64,000 bases of DNA from Pieris napi. Its lineage: Eukaryota; Arthropoda; Insecta; Lepidoptera; Pieridae. Under the pieces are notes generated by a model that was not told where the DNA came from, searched no databases, and saw only the letters and a program-made list of their open reading frames with translations. The position numbers and the translations under genes are program-made. Shown piece after piece: positions 61,622 to 64,000 of the stretch (its first letter is position 1; the number at the start of each line of letters is the position of its first letter). The DNA is taken from contig NC_062251.1 in NCBI RefSeq assembly GCF_905475465.1, positions 2,349,001 through 2,413,000 of the forward strand, written 5' to 3'.

Positions 61622-61800
61622 TATAAATTTTTTATCCCAACATTTACTGTTACCAGTCTGGGTGTTGTAAGAGGCATACCTGCTGAGTGGTCAGATGAAG
61701 AAGTTACGGAAAATATTAATGTACCAGACACCAGTTGGATTAGGAGTGAGACGTATTTACCATACCAGGTTTGTAAACCAGGGCTTTGCTTCGAAGGACG
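61622..61800 (+). pseudogene. LINE ORF1 (gag-like) fragment
   Basis: One open stretch encodes TSLGVVRGIPAEWSDEE, then ENI, then KPGLCFE, resembling the RRM-like region of jockey-type ORF1 proteins, where a VVRG-P-WS-EE-ENI pattern is common. It has no start, no zinc knuckles and no neighbouring ORF2, so it is an isolated fragment. It is truncated on the right by the tandem repeat starting at 61819. Confidence 0.6.
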
Positions 61801-61818
61801 GCGCCCTGGTACGGGAAG

Positions 61819-62278
61819 GAAATACTTGCAAGTATGAAAGTATTTGCTGTGCTATCGGGCGAGAAAATACTTGCATAGGAAATCGATCCATCTTATTATA
61901 CAAATAAGAAGCAGAATCGTATTTGCAACAAAAAATACGTGAAACTTGCAAGTATTTTTTTCACTGAGACCATTATGGTCTTTATTCTTAAAGTGACACG
62001 AGTCAATTTCCTATGCAAGTATTTTAGTATTTTGGCGGCGCCGATAAAGCCGCGAGAAATACTTGCAAAAACTAAAGTATTTGCTGTGCTATCGGGCACA
62101 GGGCTAAAAAATACTTGCATAGGAAATCGATCCATCTTATTATATAAATAAGAAGCAGAATCGTATTTGCAACAAAAAATACGTGAAACTTGCAAGTATT
62201 TTTTTCACTGAGACGATTATGGTCTTTATTCTTAAAGTAACACGAGTCAATTTCCTATGCAAGTATTTTAGTATTTTG
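61819..62278. repeat. 237-bp tandem duplication, each copy with internal 20-bp inverted repeats
   Basis: Copy 1 (from 61819) and copy 2 (from 62056) both start gaaatacttgca and are nearly identical for over 200 bp. In each copy aaaatacttgcataggaaat (61864-61883; 62108-62127) faces its exact reverse complement (62006-62025; 62250-62269). The repeated tacttgca/tgcaagta word occurs about six times per copy pair. The organisation suggests two head-to-tail copies of a small non-coding mobile element with terminal inverted repeats. Confidence 0.85.
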
Positions 62279-62578
62279 CCGTGAGCCCTTCGTTTACAAA
62301 TAACCGTCATATACTGATCAAAATAAGGAACATAATTGTATTAACATTCAATAATCGTAACTTTACTCTTTCTTTTGACTAGTTCACGCTATTCATTCTT
62401 ATGTCTATACACAAAAGACACATAATTGCGTGTACAAAAGTATTGTTTTAAAAAATATACTTATGTGCCACTTAAAGTTTGTTTATTTCAAGTAATAGTT
62501 TAGTTTCCGTTTTTTTATTTTTTGTCAGTTGTGATTTGAGTGCGAGCTTGTTACGTCAACGACTAACCGTGACCTAAA
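62279..62578. other. No gene seen
   Basis: AT-rich sequence. It may contain the 5' end of the hAT element, but I could not identify a terminal inverted repeat. Confidence 0.4.
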
Positions 62579-63006
62579 TTACAAGCAATTTTTCGGGAGT
62601 TTATTGATTTTAAAGTCAATTTTCGATTTATTATATAATATAAATTAGTGAGTGTATAAATGTATAAAACTGTTATTTTTTTAATACTGTGTTTAGTTTA
62701 ATTTCGCGAGTTTAAAGGACCGACAATTTTTGAACTCGAAATAGGTAATAGAGTGTAAATAAAACTGTGATTTCGTCATTAGATAATAGTTAAGTTACAA
62801 ATATTTTTTCCGAAGTTTATTGAATTTAAAGACAATTTTCGAACTATTAATAGTGAGTGTATAGATGTATAAAACTGTTATTTTTTTAATTCTGTGTTTA
62901 GTTTAGTTTCGCGAGTTTAATGGACAGACGATTTTTGAACTCTAAATAGGTAATAGAGTGTAAATAAAACTGTGTTTTCGTTATTAGATAATAGTTAAAA
63001 TACATA
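62579..63006 (+). repeat. Tandem duplication of about 215 bp upstream of the hAT gene
   Basis: Copy 1 62579-62794 and copy 2 62795-63006 share the order ttaca, gtttattga, gacaattttcga, gagtgtata-atgtataaaactgttattttttta, gtttcgcgagttta, ggtaatagagtgtaaataaaactgtg and agataatagtta, with scattered substitutions. It ends about 48 bp before the ATG at 63054, so it likely forms the promoter or 5' untranslated region of the transposase gene. Confidence 0.8.
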
Positions 63007-63053
63007 GTTAGATAGGTAGAAACTTGTGCTAAATAATAATATAGTCACAAACC

Positions 63054-64000
63054 ATGGCTCCAAAGAAAAGTTTGGCTTGGGATCATTTTGTGGACAAAGG
63101 TGAAAATAAAGCTGAATGCAAAATGTGCAAAGTCATTATCTCATACAAATCAGGAGTGTCAAACCTTACCAAGCATGTACAAAGAAAACATATTTCCGTT
63201 AACTTAGTGAGAAGGGAACAACAAGTGGATCGTCAAGAAGAACAAGAGGTACAGGCGCATACTTCACAAACTGCACAAATTACGGCAGTCAATACTGCTA
63301 TACAAACTATCGCATCTAATACGATAAGGTCCAATCCGAACCCATCCAGTATTACAGCATTCCTTCGGCGCGATTGTCAAAAAATAAAAAAACAAATTGA
63401 TGATCATTTAATGAATTTGTTCATATGGGACTTACAGCCTTTTTCAATAGTAGAAGACAAAGGATTTCGCGAATTAATAAATTTTGCTTTCCCAAATTAT
63501 ACAATACCATCACGAAAGTATTTCGCCAATAATTTATTGCCGGGGCTATATGAAGAAATAAAGATAAATACAAAAACAGCTTTAAATGAAGATGCAAAAA
63601 GTGTATGTTTAACGACCGATATGTGGACGTCACGAAATAATGATTCTTACCTAGCCGTTACGGGTCATTACGTAGATAAAAATTTTATCCTTCAGTCGGT
63701 TTTACTGGAATGTAAAGTATTTGAGAGCAGTCACACGGCACTTCATATAGCACAAGAATTAAGAAATGTGGCTCAAGATTGGAACATTTTAGATAAGGTC
63801 CTCCTTGTAGTGTCGGACAACGGGGCTAATATAAAAAATGCCATACTTCAATTAGAATGGAGACATTTTGGCTGTTATGCACACACACTTAACCTAGCAG
63901 TACAAAAAGTGTTATCCCACTCAAACGTAAATAGCATAATAGGCAAAGTAAAAGCCATAGTATCCTACTTCAAAAGAAGTAATTTAGCCTGGAATAAATA
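63054..64000 (+). CDS. BED-finger hAT transposase (ZBED-like), 3' end outside the window
   Basis: Open from the ATG at 63054 (good context accATGg) through the window edge, 315 codons with no stop. Residues 9-46 form a BED zinc finger (W9, C22, C25, H41, H46), which binds the transposon ends. A Gln/Glu/Thr-rich linker follows. The RNase-H-like core then starts: TTDMWTS with the first catalytic Asp at 189, VVSDNGAN with the second Asp at 255, and the hAT C-x2-H pair at C274/H277 (CYAHTLNL). The catalytic Glu and the dimerisation region would lie beyond 64000. Either an intact mobile hAT or a domesticated ZBED-type gene is possible. The duplicated leader and surrounding repeats favour a transposon. 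Confidence 0.88.
   Translation, partial: MAPKKSLAWDHFVDKGENKAECKMCKVIISYKSGVSNLTKHVQRKHISVNLVRREQQVDRQEEQEVQAHTSQTAQITAVNTAIQTIASNTIRSNPNPSSITAFLRRDCQKIKKQIDDHLMNLFIWDLQPFSIVEDKGFRELINFAFPNYTIPSRKYFANNLLPGLYEEIKINTKTALNEDAKSVCLTTDMWTSRNNDSYLAVTGHYVDKNFILQSVLLECKVFESSHTALHIAQELRNVAQDWNILDKVLLVVSDNGANIKNAILQLEWRHFGCYAHTLNLAVQKVLSHSNVNSIIGKVKAIVSYFKRSNLAWNK

Noticed and set aside
61695..62195. Short open frames across the 237-bp duplication, including two minus-strand frames that start alike
   Set aside because: They share sequence only because the DNA is duplicated; there is no domain.

Overview
This window looks like repeat-rich heterochromatin from an insect, most likely a moth or butterfly. 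The organism is inferred from the mobile elements: a TED/gypsy-like errantivirus with env, a CsRn1/Kabuki-type Ty3 element, R1-clade and RTE-type LINEs, an intron-containing Harbinger and a BED-finger hAT. No host housekeeping gene, rRNA, tRNA or CRISPR array was seen. Every recognisable coding sequence belongs to a mobile element.

Positions 1-18241 and 22885-45733 are one satellite array of about 146 head-to-tail copies of a 281-bp, roughly 30% GC monomer. It runs off the left edge of the window. Shared rare variants show higher-order structure, including an 18-monomer (about 5.05 kb) block present twice in tandem. The array is split at one point by a 4.64-kb CsRn1-clade Ty3 retrotransposon (18242-22884). 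This element has LTRs that read as identical, a 4-bp target duplication, an intact gag and an intact pol, so it inserted very recently.

The array stops abruptly at 45733. Beyond it lie a decayed R1-clade LINE (ORF1 zinc knuckles and part of the endonuclease), fused to the 3' end of a different LINE (46390-48147). Unassigned sequence follows, then a 247-bp near-perfect palindrome (49031-49277).

Positions 49460-57160, on the minus strand, hold a complete-length errantivirus (LTR-gag-pol-env-LTR). Its LTRs differ at one site and it carries a 4-bp target duplication. Pol is interrupted by one in-frame stop codon, while gag and env are open. A candidate -1 frameshift site lies in the gag/pol overlap.

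Positions 57344-60322 hold a PIF/Harbinger DNA transposon with 44-bp terminal inverted repeats. Its DDE transposase (minus) and MADF/Myb-like accessory gene (plus) are interlocked: each gene's intron contains an exon of the other. Both are damaged.

The right end contains an RTE LINE tail, short minisatellites, a LINE ORF1 fragment, a 237-bp tandem duplication with internal inverted repeats, and a duplicated AT-rich leader. The leader sits in front of an open BED-hAT transposase gene that runs off the window at 64000.
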